DNA of 23,765 bases. Source: JBBKWG01 sp037968835. GTDB taxonomy: Bacteria; Pseudomonadota; Alphaproteobacteria; Rhodobacterales; Rhodobacteraceae. Positions 15,629-22,422 of the stretch are shown here, piece after piece (position 1 is the first letter of the stretch; the number at the start of each line of letters is the position of its first letter). The DNA lies in contig JBBKWG010000263.1 in the NCBI GenBank assembly GCA_037968835.1, forward strand, positions 1 through 23,765, in the 5' to 3' direction. The translations under genes were made by a program, and so were the position numbers. Under the pieces are notes generated by a model. That model was not told where the DNA came from and did not search any database. It was given only the letters and a program-made list of their open reading frames with translations.

Positions 15629-16321
15629 TCAGGCGACCAGCTTCTTCTGCTTGGCAAACGGGCTCAATCCCAGCCACAGGTGCATTGTCGAAGCGACATC
15701 CCTTGAACCGAGCAATTCCAACTTGTCGCTTTGGCTTTCGATCGTGCTCAGACCCATCCAGATGGCGGTCATCGTCCTTAGGTCGGTGGTGACGTATAGA
15801 TCAATCTCGAACCCCGGATCGGACCAGCACAGATCGACTTCGCCGTCCGGTTCGATGACCAGCCACCAATGGCTTTTTGATGAAGGAAGATCGGAGTACA
15901 GGAACTGAACCACCGTGCGCTCCTTGGGCAGAGGCGTCGGGTTCAGGTTTCGACGCATGTCCCACATCAGAAGCGATGGGTCCAGATTCTTCAATGAAAG
16001 CGAAGATTCGATCCATTTCTGACCCCACGTGCCAAGCGCCTCGATAACCGGATAAAGGTCCTTCCCCGCATCGGTGAGGTGATATTCAAAGACGCCTTTC
16101 TCGGTCCGCAACGGCCTCCGCTCAAGAACGCCGTCCTCCTCAAGCTCTTTCAGTCGGGTTGACAGCAAGGCGGGCGACATCTTGGGGACGCCGCGCCGCA
16201 GGTCGTTGAAACGCGTGGTTCCGGCAACCATTTCGCGCAACAGCACAATGGTCCAGCGCGTGCAGAGAATTTCCGCGGCCATCGCGACCGGGCAGAACTG
16301 TTTGTATCCGGCGTGTGCCAC
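15629..16321 (-). CDS. HxlR-family transcriptional regulator with SCP2-like C-terminal domain
   Basis: The 230-residue protein has an N-terminal HxlR winged helix (about 8-105). Its features are CPVAMAAEILCTRWTIVLLREM, TTRFNDLRRGVPKMSPALLSTRLKELEEDG and the wing region ERRPLRTEKGVFEYHLTDAG. The C-terminal part (about 135-228) contains WWLVIEPDGEVDLCWSDPG, IDLYVTTDLRTMTAIWMG and LWLGLSPFA. It resembles the SCP2-like sterol-carrier fold found in longer HxlR proteins, which may bind a hydrophobic ligand. C10 in the first helix and C197-type positions could be redox-sensitive, but this is not evident from sequence. The start is GTG 16321, with AGGAG seven bases upstream. It is divergent from the DUF1330 gene at 16493, its most likely target. 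Confidence 0.88.
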   Translation of the reverse strand: MAHAGYKQFCPVAMAAEILCTRWTIVLLREMVAGTTRFNDLRRGVPKMSPALLSTRLKELEEDGVLERRPLRTEKGVFEYHLTDAGKDLYPVIEALGTWGQKWIESSLSLKNLDPSLLMWDMRRNLNPTPLPKERTVVQFLYSDLPSSKSHWWLVIEPDGEVDLCWSDPGFEIDLYVTTDLRTMTAIWMGLSTIESQSDKLELLGSRDVASTMHLWLGLSPFAKQKKLVA

Positions 16322-16440
16322 TTGATGCTCCTGGGTTGGGTGTCTGCGATGCTAAGCCCTGGGATCGCACGCGGCCAGTACAGAAACTGAATCTGCTGGT
16401 TCAGTCCGGTAACTAGCTGCGTTGGCGGAAGACGTCGCAC

Positions 16441-16474
16441 CCTCGGGGACGACTTCGGGAAATGACTTCCGAGG
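16441..16474. promoter_or_regulatory. Repeat cluster upstream of the DUF1330 gene (possible operator)
   Basis: The HxlR/DUF1330 gap contains an inverted pair CCTCGG (16441-16446) and CCGAGG (16469-16474). It also has a direct repeat GACTTC (16451-16456 and 16464-16469), spaced so that the copies begin 13 bases apart. A regulator site is plausible given the divergent gene pair, but arms this short can occur by chance in GC-rich DNA. Confidence 0.3.
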
Positions 16475-16492
16475 AACATGAGGAGTAGCGCC

Positions 16493-16822
16493 GTGAGTGT
16501 TTTCTTAATAGCGGATATCAAGGTCACCGACGACGGCTGGGTTCCCGAATATGCAGCGAACGTCCACAATCTGATTGGCAAGCACGGCGGCAAATACCTG
16601 TCGCGCAGTGGAAATATCGAAACGCTGGAAGGCTCCGACAAGGACTCCACGCTGATTGCGATCATCGAGTTCCCGACGCGAGCGGCGTTGCAGGGCATTC
16701 TCGACGACCCGGAATATGCGCCCTACGGTCAGGCCCGGCAGGCCGGCAGCGTCAGCAATTTCCATGTGATCGACGACACCGATATTGCCGGCGCGATCCC
16801 TTATCTGAAAGCAGCTCATTAG
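16493..16822 (+). CDS. DUF1330 family protein
   Basis: A small protein of 109 residues from GTG 16493 (MSVFLIADIKVTDDGWVPEY). It is a DUF1330 dimeric alpha/beta-barrel protein of unknown function, with the family features GGKYLSRSGNIETLEG and IIEFPTRAALQGILDDPEY. GTG 16493 is chosen because AGGAG at 16481-16485 is seven bases upstream. An in-frame ATG at 16478 would add five residues and has a more crowded GAGGA upstream, so it remains possible. DUF1330 genes often sit beside regulators in small stress or catabolic units. Here the divergent HxlR gene is the only evident partner. No catalytic role can be assigned. Confidence 0.85.
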   Translation: MSVFLIADIKVTDDGWVPEYAANVHNLIGKHGGKYLSRSGNIETLEGSDKDSTLIAIIEFPTRAALQGILDDPEYAPYGQARQAGSVSNFHVIDDTDIAGAIPYLKAAH

Positions 16823-16836
16823 CGTCTGGATTGTGC

Positions 16837-16864
16837 GTGCCGCAGCGTAAAAGCGTTGCGGCAC
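16837..16864. terminator. Hairpin between convergent DUF1330 and STAND genes
   Basis: An 11-bp stem with one G-U wobble (16837-16847 with 16854-16864, outer arms GTGCCGCA and TGCGGCAC, loop TAAAAG) occupies most of the 51-base gap between the two convergent stops. There is no clear T run on either side, so it is at best an atypical bidirectional terminator, or an mRNA 3'-end structure for both messages. Confidence 0.5.
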
Positions 16865-16873
16865 TCGCGCTGC

Positions 16874-19456
16874 TCACGCCGCTTGCGTTGAGATCAATTC
16901 CAGCGCGTGTCCAACATTCATCGTGCGCCCTTCGCCAAGCGCGGAAGTGAACGCGGTGTCTCCCAACGCCAGTCGGGCGTCTGCGACCATCGGCGTGTAA
17001 AGCCTGTCTTCCATCGGCAACAACGGAACGCTGACGGTTTCCCGCAACCGCTGTGCCATTCCCCATAAGCGTGCAGCGTTCGCGTGTTGCCCCCGCATTT
17101 CAGCCACCGCGAACAGACCTTCAAGGGATGATGCGGTCAAATTGGGATTGTCGGTGGTTCGCGCAAACTTGAAGCCTTCGGAGAAATGACCCGCCGCCAG
17201 ATCGGGCTCGCGCCGAATTAGTCTGATTGTCGCCAGGGAAATAAGAGCAAACGCTGCGATGCTCGGATCTCCCACGGCAAGTTGTCGTGACTGGGCCTGT
17301 TCGGCAAACTCTAGAGCCTTATCATAGGCACCTATAGAAACTTCGAGCCTGGCCAAATTCGCCAGTATATACGGGATAATCCAATCCATTCTCGAGGATT
17401 CAGCCAGCGCAAGGCTTTCGTTCAGTGCCGTGCGCACCCGCGCTGGCTGCGACAGTCCGGACGCAGCGAAGGCTTCGGTCACGTGTGCAAAGATCCGCAT
17501 CTCGCTCTCGTTCATTTCGCACAAAATCGGCAGAGATTGCTCGACATAATCCAGCGACTTTTCATGCTGCCCTTGCCGACCAAGCATCACCGAAGCGGCC
17601 AGCAGGATGCGCGCCTTGCTGAACCGGCTATGCGCTCCGGCCAGGGCACGCTCCATCCACGCAAGTCCTTCGGACGTGTGACCGCGCACATACCAGAAAT
17701 ACCAGAGAGCCGAGCCAAAACGGGAAACGGTTTCCAGATCGCCCTTGTTCAATAACCAGTCAATTGCGCCGCGAATGTTTGTGTAGTCGCGCTCCACGAC
17801 CGACAACCAATGAAGTTGGTCGGAGCCATGCATCAGGACACTGGCCTTTTCTACCAGCGACAGAAAATGATCGGCGTGTTTTTGTCGAAGTTCATTTTCG
17901 TGACCACGAGCAACCAGTTTTTCGCCCGCAAACTCGCGCACGGTCTCCAGCATTCCGAACCGTTGATCATCGTCCGAGAGTGTTACCAGGCTCTTGTCGG
18001 CCAACGACTGAATCAGTTCGAATACGTCGTCGTCGGATTTATCAGCGCAGACCGCCTTTACCGCTTCCAGACTGAATCCCCCAACGAAGACACCAAGACA
18101 GATGAAGAACTGGCGTTCGTCGGGCGTCAGAAGATTGAAGCTCCAGTCGATGGTATCGCGCAACGTGCGCTGACGCTGAGGCAGATCCGAATAGCCGCCA
18201 GTCAAAAGATCCAGCCGGTTTTCCAGGCGCGCAAGAAGTGTCGGTGCTGACATCACACGCATCCGTGCCGCCGCAAGTTCGATGGCCAGCGGCAGTCCCT
18301 CGAGGCGCCAGGTTATCGCGGCGATGTCTGCGGCGTTTTCCTGGGTCAACGCGAAATCCGGTCTGACGGAACGGGCGCGCGCGACGAACAGATTGACCGC
18401 TTCGAATGCACTCAACGCAGGCAGCGACGTCGTGGCGTCCCGGTTGGGCAACGACAGGGGTGGGATCGGATAGTCCCACTCGCCGGACAGGTTCAGCGGC
18501 GTCCGGCTGGTCACGAGCACCTTCAAAGCCGGTAATGCAGCAAGGAGTTCCGCAATCACCGATGTAGCGCCAAGCACCTGTTCAAAATTGTCGAGCACCA
18601 GCAACGCCCGCTGTTCACGCAACGCGGCCTTGCATGCATCCAGCGCCGAACGTCCCTCGACTTCGAATGCGCCAATAGATCGGGCCACGGTATTGGCCAC
18701 CAGATCGGGATCGCTGATCGCGGCGAGTGCAACGAAATAGACGCCATCGGCAAACTCACCCTTCAATCTGTGGGCGAGGTCCAGCGCCAGGCGCGTTTTG
18801 CCAATGCCGCCGGTCCCGGTCAGCGTGACCAGGCGCACGTCTGCGCGCAGGATAAGCCGGACCAGGTTGTCGCGGTCATGCTCGCGACCGATCATTGGCG
18901 TCGGAGGCCAGGGCAGCTCGTCCCTTGACGCCGCATGTGGCTTTTCGGGCGGTGGTGCGTTGCGGACAGTAAATCGCTCGCTCAGCAGCAGCGCCAGATC
19001 GTTCTTCAGCAGCGCCCGCAATTCGCGAACGCTGGCGAAGGTCTTGTAGCTGACATGATCGTCGTCCCTGATCCGCTCTAGAAGTCCTTTCAGCCTTTCG
19101 TCGCGGTCTTTCGCTTTTTTCACGTAGATCAGCTTCGGGAGATCTCCGGACAACTGATATTCGTCCTCGAGTCCGGAAACAGCCTCGTCAGGTGCGATCC
19201 AGCCATAGTTTTGCCAGTACAGTCCGACAAAAACGTGGCTCTGGGCCAAATATGCGCGATACAATTGGCGGGGCGGATAGGGGCGGGCGCCCTGTTCGAA
19301 CATCACCGGCGCCAGTCCAAGCGCCTCGATCCCGGATCGAACGGCTATCCGTTCGTCCAACAATTCCTGAAGGGTCGAACTGACGAAGACCCGCAGTCGT
19401 TGGTCCGGCGTCAGAATGACCGCCGCATCACCACCGTCCTGAATCTCCAGATTCAT
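16874..19456 (-). CDS. DUF4062 - STAND ATPase - helical repeat protein
   Basis: An 860-residue multidomain signalling ATPase. Residues about 20-115 form a DUF4062 domain (LRVFVSSTLQELLDERIAVR, VMFEQGARPYPP, SHVFVGLYWQNYGW, SGLEDEYQLS), a TIR-related fold found before NTPase modules. Residues about 185-400 are an NB-ARC/STAND ATPase: Walker A GTGGIGKT (214-221), Walker B LLVLDN (285-290), sensor region VLVTSRTPLNLSGEW (313-327) and GLPLAIELAA (387-396). A winged-helix region follows (about 425-515: TLRDTIDWSFNLLTPDERQFF, RFGMLETVREFAGEKL), then TPR-like repeats to the C-terminus. From the ATPase onward it matches COG3903-type predicted ATPases, whose N-terminus is usually a DNA-binding or cyclase domain. 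ATG 19456 is used; TTG 19462 is possible. It stands alone, convergent with DUF1330. Function unknown: signalling or defence by analogy. Confidence 0.88.
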   Translation of the reverse strand: MNLEIQDGGDAAVILTPDQRLRVFVSSTLQELLDERIAVRSGIEALGLAPVMFEQGARPYPPRQLYRAYLAQSHVFVGLYWQNYGWIAPDEAVSGLEDEYQLSGDLPKLIYVKKAKDRDERLKGLLERIRDDDHVSYKTFASVRELRALLKNDLALLLSERFTVRNAPPPEKPHAASRDELPWPPTPMIGREHDRDNLVRLILRADVRLVTLTGTGGIGKTRLALDLAHRLKGEFADGVYFVALAAISDPDLVANTVARSIGAFEVEGRSALDACKAALREQRALLVLDNFEQVLGATSVIAELLAALPALKVLVTSRTPLNLSGEWDYPIPPLSLPNRDATTSLPALSAFEAVNLFVARARSVRPDFALTQENAADIAAITWRLEGLPLAIELAAARMRVMSAPTLLARLENRLDLLTGGYSDLPQRQRTLRDTIDWSFNLLTPDERQFFICLGVFVGGFSLEAVKAVCADKSDDDVFELIQSLADKSLVTLSDDDQRFGMLETVREFAGEKLVARGHENELRQKHADHFLSLVEKASVLMHGSDQLHWLSVVERDYTNIRGAIDWLLNKGDLETVSRFGSALWYFWYVRGHTSEGLAWMERALAGAHSRFSKARILLAASVMLGRQGQHEKSLDYVEQSLPILCEMNESEMRIFAHVTEAFAASGLSQPARVRTALNESLALAESSRMDWIIPYILANLARLEVSIGAYDKALEFAEQAQSRQLAVGDPSIAAFALISLATIRLIRREPDLAAGHFSEGFKFARTTDNPNLTASSLEGLFAVAEMRGQHANAARLWGMAQRLRETVSVPLLPMEDRLYTPMVADARLALGDTAFTSALGEGRTMNVGHALELISTQAA

Positions 19457-19647
19457 CGCCAAACCCCAAATTGACGATCACCCAAGTCCGAATATACGGA
19501 AGAAAGTTAGACCTTTTCGCTCGAAATCGGAAGTCCCAAACAGCACGACCGGGTCGGCGCGCACCACCAGAGACTCTGCCGCACGGTCGATCGCGGAGGA
19601 TCTTCGACCAGATCAACGCCTATGTGACGGCGCTTCGATCAACATCA

Positions 19648-20676
19648 TCAACCCATCCGTCCTGAGTTGAACAATCGCTCGGCAAGCGGCGCGCCGAGGA
19701 TCACGACGAAAATCCGCAAGACATGGTGCGCGATGACGAAGGCCATGTCGGCCCCGACGATCAGCGCCAGCACGGTCATTTCCGCCTGTCCACCGGGCGC
19801 GAATGCAAGCAAAGTCTCAAGCGGTGGGGCGAGTTGGGCAAGATGGATGAATTCGGCGAAGATTATCGTCAGGACAATGAGGATCAGACAGAACCCAATC
19901 GCCGCGGTGATGTCCTTGCGAACCTCCTGCATGGTGACGCCCACATACTTTGTACCCACTGTCATGCCGATAAAGAATTGCGCCATCCAGATCGCCTCGG
20001 CTGGTGGGCGGTGTTGCAGAATGCCAAGCAGCGCCATGATCCCCGCCAGGATCAACGGTCCTAGTATCGACGCGCCGAACATTCCCACCGCCAGGGCCAG
20101 ACGCCACCCGGCGATGCCGCAGAACGCCATTAACAATAGCTGACTTGGCGCGATGGACGCGGCGGATTCGCCGGGCGGGTTGCTAAGGTCGGCATCCCAG
20201 ACGCCCTGCAATATGAAGGGAAGCGCGGCCACGATCACCATCACCCGCGTTGCGTGGATCAGCGACAGCGCGCGGACATCCCCACCCGCTTCTTCGCCAA
20301 AGGCCAGCATGTCCTGCAAACCGCCCGGCATCGCGGAATAGTAGCTGGTCGCAAAGTCGAAGCCACAGATGCGCTGGAAATAGGGGACACCGATCAGGCC
20401 GATGCACGCCACCATGACAGGGATCAGCAACAGGGTAGGCCAGATCGCGGCCATCGAGATCAGCAGCGAAACCGTAAATGTCGCCCCGACGGCGACGCCA
20501 AGAACGGACCGCATCGCGTCGTTGATCAGATTGTTGCCACGCAGCGGCGCACCCGCCATCGCCGCAATCAGGCAGGCAAAGATCGGCCCAAGAAGCCACG
20601 GCAGGGGCATGTTCAACTGCTGGAAGACAACGACTCCGACAGCGGCCACAGCATAGGTCAACGCCAACTGGATCAT
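19648..20676 (-). CDS. AbrB-family integral membrane protein (putative transporter)
   Basis: A 342-residue, very hydrophobic protein of the PF05145 family. Members are often labelled AbrB transcriptional regulator or ammonia monooxygenase, but they are polytopic membrane proteins. It has two similar halves, each with a PGG signature: YYSAMPGGLQDMLAFGEEAGGDVRALSLIHATRV in the first, and LLAFAPGGQAEMTVLALIVGADMAFVIAHHVLRI in the second. This suggests an internal duplication and about 10 membrane helices. ATG 20676 overlaps the stop of the upstream GntR gene (ATGA), so the regulator and transporter are coupled. The open frame extends 40 codons further up inside the GntR gene but is not needed. 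Substrate is unknown; the link to an FCD-type GntR regulator suggests a small organic acid or similar metabolite. Confidence 0.87.
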   Translation of the reverse strand: MIQLALTYAVAAVGVVVFQQLNMPLPWLLGPIFACLIAAMAGAPLRGNNLINDAMRSVLGVAVGATFTVSLLISMAAIWPTLLLIPVMVACIGLIGVPYFQRICGFDFATSYYSAMPGGLQDMLAFGEEAGGDVRALSLIHATRVMVIVAALPFILQGVWDADLSNPPGESAASIAPSQLLLMAFCGIAGWRLALAVGMFGASILGPLILAGIMALLGILQHRPPAEAIWMAQFFIGMTVGTKYVGVTMQEVRKDITAAIGFCLILIVLTIIFAEFIHLAQLAPPLETLLAFAPGGQAEMTVLALIVGADMAFVIAHHVLRIFVVILGAPLAERLFNSGRMG

Positions 20677-21323
20677 CCGCGCATCACCATCAGCCTGTGG
20701 CGCAGCGAGGATTGCAGATGAGCCTCGGCCGAAGCTCCGGCGGCATCGGAATCGCGGTTGCGGATCGCGTCGATGATATCCTGGTGCTGACTGCAAACCG
20801 TCGTGATCCTGGCTTCGTCCGCGAGCGTCGTCGGCCCAAGCAGCATCAGCGCATTGTTGAGCGCGCGCGCGGATTCGAGCAGGAACCGATTGCGGGTCGC
20901 CAGATAGATGCGGCGATGAAATTGCTGGTTGATTGCTGACGCCTTTTGCGGGTCGGCAACGGCAAGACCTATCGCCGCATTCATTTCTTCCAGCTCGTCG
21001 ATCTCGGCGCTCACAGCGTGTCTCGCGGCCATTTCGGCGGCAGTCCGTTCCAGGACAACGCGCATTTCATAAAGCTCCACCACTTCGGTGTGATGCAGCG
21101 TGCGGATCACCGCGCCGAGCCGTGGTTTATGCTCGACAATTCCGTCGGCCTCCAGCTTGCGCAATGCCTCGCGAATGGGCGTGCGCGACAGCTTCAGGCG
21201 TTCGGCGACTTCGACCTCGCGCAGACGATCGCCGGGTTGAAATGCACCATCTTCGATGGCCCGAAGCAGCTTTGCATAGGCCAAACTTCCGTGTGACATG
21301 TCGGCGAGGATCGCATCGGACAT
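20673..21323 (-). CDS. GntR-family (FCD branch) regulator of the AbrB-type membrane protein
   Basis: The 216-residue protein has an N-terminal winged helix (VEVAERLKLSRTPIREALRKLEADGIVE, about 30-57) and a C-terminal FCD ligand domain with FHRRIYLATRN and SQHQDIIDAIRNRD, the usual metal or ligand positions. ATG 21323 is preferred over ATG 21335, which lies only two bases after its nearest purine-rich stretch; GCGAGAAAAA precedes 21323. Just upstream is a 7+4+7 inverted repeat (21343-21360) that is probably its own operator. The gene is co-translated with the downstream membrane protein gene, so the pair looks like a self-regulated uptake or export unit. Confidence 0.87.
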   Translation of the reverse strand: MSDAILADMSHGSLAYAKLLRAIEDGAFQPGDRLREVEVAERLKLSRTPIREALRKLEADGIVEHKPRLGAVIRTLHHTEVVELYEMRVVLERTAAEMAARHAVSAEIDELEEMNAAIGLAVADPQKASAINQQFHRRIYLATRNRFLLESARALNNALMLLGPTTLADEARITTVCSQHQDIIDAIRNRDSDAAGASAEAHLQSSLRHRLMVMRG

Positions 21324-21342
21324 TTTTTCTCGCATTCCATAT

Positions 21343-21360
21343 TGTATCCGCTTGGATACA
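21343..21360. promoter_or_regulatory. Inverted-repeat operator upstream of the GntR gene
   Basis: TGTATCC (21343-21349) and GGATACA (21354-21360) form a perfect 7-bp inverted repeat with a 4-base spacer. A third half-site GGATACA follows at 21378-21384. The repeat overlaps a possible minus-strand -10 box TACAAT (21341-21346). Autoregulation by the adjacent GntR protein is the natural reading, based on motif type and position. Confidence 0.65.
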
Positions 21361-21504
21361 GGCCAGCGAATAGCCGAGGATACAAGTCATGTCAAAGAAG
21401 ATGAACGCCCCTCAGCGCGTGGCTGAACGTCACGACGAAAGGAGCGCAGAGTCTAATCCGTCACCGCCAGCTCCGTCGCGAAGTTCCCGAAACCGTCACG
21501 GCCT

Positions 21505-21906
21505 CTATTCGTGGGGTCCGAGTTTGTTGTGAAGACGTGCGTCGTGGCGCGAAAAATGCCCGGTGAACCACTCGCCCAGTACAGCCACCAATTGTTCCGC
21601 CGATTGCTCGGCCGGGACAGGGCTGGCGTCCATGATGTCGCGCAATGAGTCGATAAGGCGCTCGTGATCGGCTTTGTGGATTTGCATCTGATCGTACGAT
21701 GCCGCCCGCATCTGACGCTCCTCGTGCGCGAAATGTGACGATATCCCGTGCAGCAAATCGCCAAAACACTTGTCGATCTCGACCGCGGAACTGTCGCTCT
21801 GGATTGCGCCTGCTGTGGCATTCACCAGGTCGATCAATTCGCGATGTTCGTGATCGACTGCCGGATCGCCGACGCTGAACTCCGGTCGCCATTCCAAAAT
21901 GACCAT
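21505..21906 (-). CDS. Bacteriohemerythrin (di-iron O2-binding protein)
   Basis: The 133-residue protein is a single hemerythrin domain with a full set of di-iron ligands: H21 in DHEHREL, H58 and E62 in HFAHEE, H77 and H81 in HKADH, and H117 and D122 in HFSRHD. Spacing from the second ligand on equals that recalled for Methylococcus bacteriohemerythrin. Such proteins bind O2 reversibly, and some deliver or sense O2 or NO. There is no signal peptide, so it is cytoplasmic. ATG 21906 has AAAGGA about nine bases upstream. It lies 15 bases after the unknown-protein gene and on the same strand, so it probably shares a transcript with the cytochrome b/ferredoxin fusion. That places an oxygen-binding protein with a quinone-linked redox complex. 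Confidence 0.93.
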   Translation of the reverse strand: MVILEWRPEFSVGDPAVDHEHRELIDLVNATAGAIQSDSSAVEIDKCFGDLLHGISSHFAHEERQMRAASYDQMQIHKADHERLIDSLRDIMDASPVPAEQSAEQLVAVLGEWFTGHFSRHDARLHNKLGPHE

Positions 21907-21921
21907 GTTGGTTGTCCTTTC

Positions 21922-22422
21922 TCAATGAACGAAGAACCCTACAGGTTCGGCACCGTAGTCGATGACGAGGCTCTGCGAAGGCGTCAGGTGTATTTGTCTG
22001 GTCGCGGTGCTGGTAAATCCTTCAAGAGCCGGGTCATCGCGCAGTCGCAAAGTTACATCGTAAGTCCCGGCAGGAAGCTCAAACCGCTGATAAATCCGCG
22101 ACGGACCGCTGCCTGACAGGCCGTCCGGTGGCAGGTTTTCGGCAAATAGCGTTTCGCCATTCAATTCCATTTCCAAGTAGACGGGCGCGCGGCTTCTGTC
22201 GCAGACCTGCAACTGCCGCATGTTGCGTGCCAGCGCCGCCAGTTCCTCGGGCGTTCGGTCACGGCAGTTGCGCACGCCGCCATGCGTGAAACTCACCCGC
22301 AACAAAGCGTAATCGCCTGGCAGGCTTTGCCAGAATGGCCACGCCGAAAAGACGGCAGTCAATGAGACGACGATGACAGTGATCAGTCCGCCCAAAAGAA
22401 AATGGCGCCAGCGTCCGGTCAT
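21922..22422 (-). CDS. Membrane-anchored periplasmic protein of unknown function
   Basis: The 166-residue protein is not recognised as a named family. Residues about 7-31 form one hydrophobic segment (HFLLGGLITVIVVSLTAVFSAWPFW) after a basic N-terminus, so it is a signal anchor with the rest outside the cytoplasm. The outer part holds two cysteines in a RNCRDRTPEELAALARNMRQLQVCDRS stretch, possibly a disulfide. After that comes a beta-rich region with YLEMELNGE, FELPAGTYDVTLRLRDD and LTPSQSLVIDY, suggestive of an Ig- or carboxypeptidase-regulatory-like sandwich. Its ATG overlaps the stop of the cytochrome b fusion gene (ATGA), so it is translationally coupled and may be a small accessory subunit of that complex. 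Confidence 0.8.
   Translation of the reverse strand: MTGRWRHFLLGGLITVIVVSLTAVFSAWPFWQSLPGDYALLRVSFTHGGVRNCRDRTPEELAALARNMRQLQVCDRSRAPVYLEMELNGETLFAENLPPDGLSGSGPSRIYQRFELPAGTYDVTLRLRDDPALEGFTSTATRQIHLTPSQSLVIDYGAEPVGFFVH

Noticed and set aside
19471..19665. A 64-codon plus-strand frame in the gap between the STAND and AbrB genes.
   Set aside because: No recognisable motif, no ribosome site, and it runs antisense into the AbrB 3' end. I see nothing else firm in the 191-base gap apart from a lone TATATT on the minus strand near 19493-19498, which lacks a matching -35 box.
19648..20676. Reading the AbrB-family gene as a transcription factor or an ammonia monooxygenase.
   Set aside because: The protein is hydrophobic throughout, with paired PGG membrane motifs and neither a DNA-binding fold nor copper-site motifs.
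20677..20796. A 40-codon N-terminal extension of the AbrB-family protein.
   Set aside because: It overlaps the GntR coding region and is basic and non-hydrophobic. ATG 20676 gives the usual four-base overlap.
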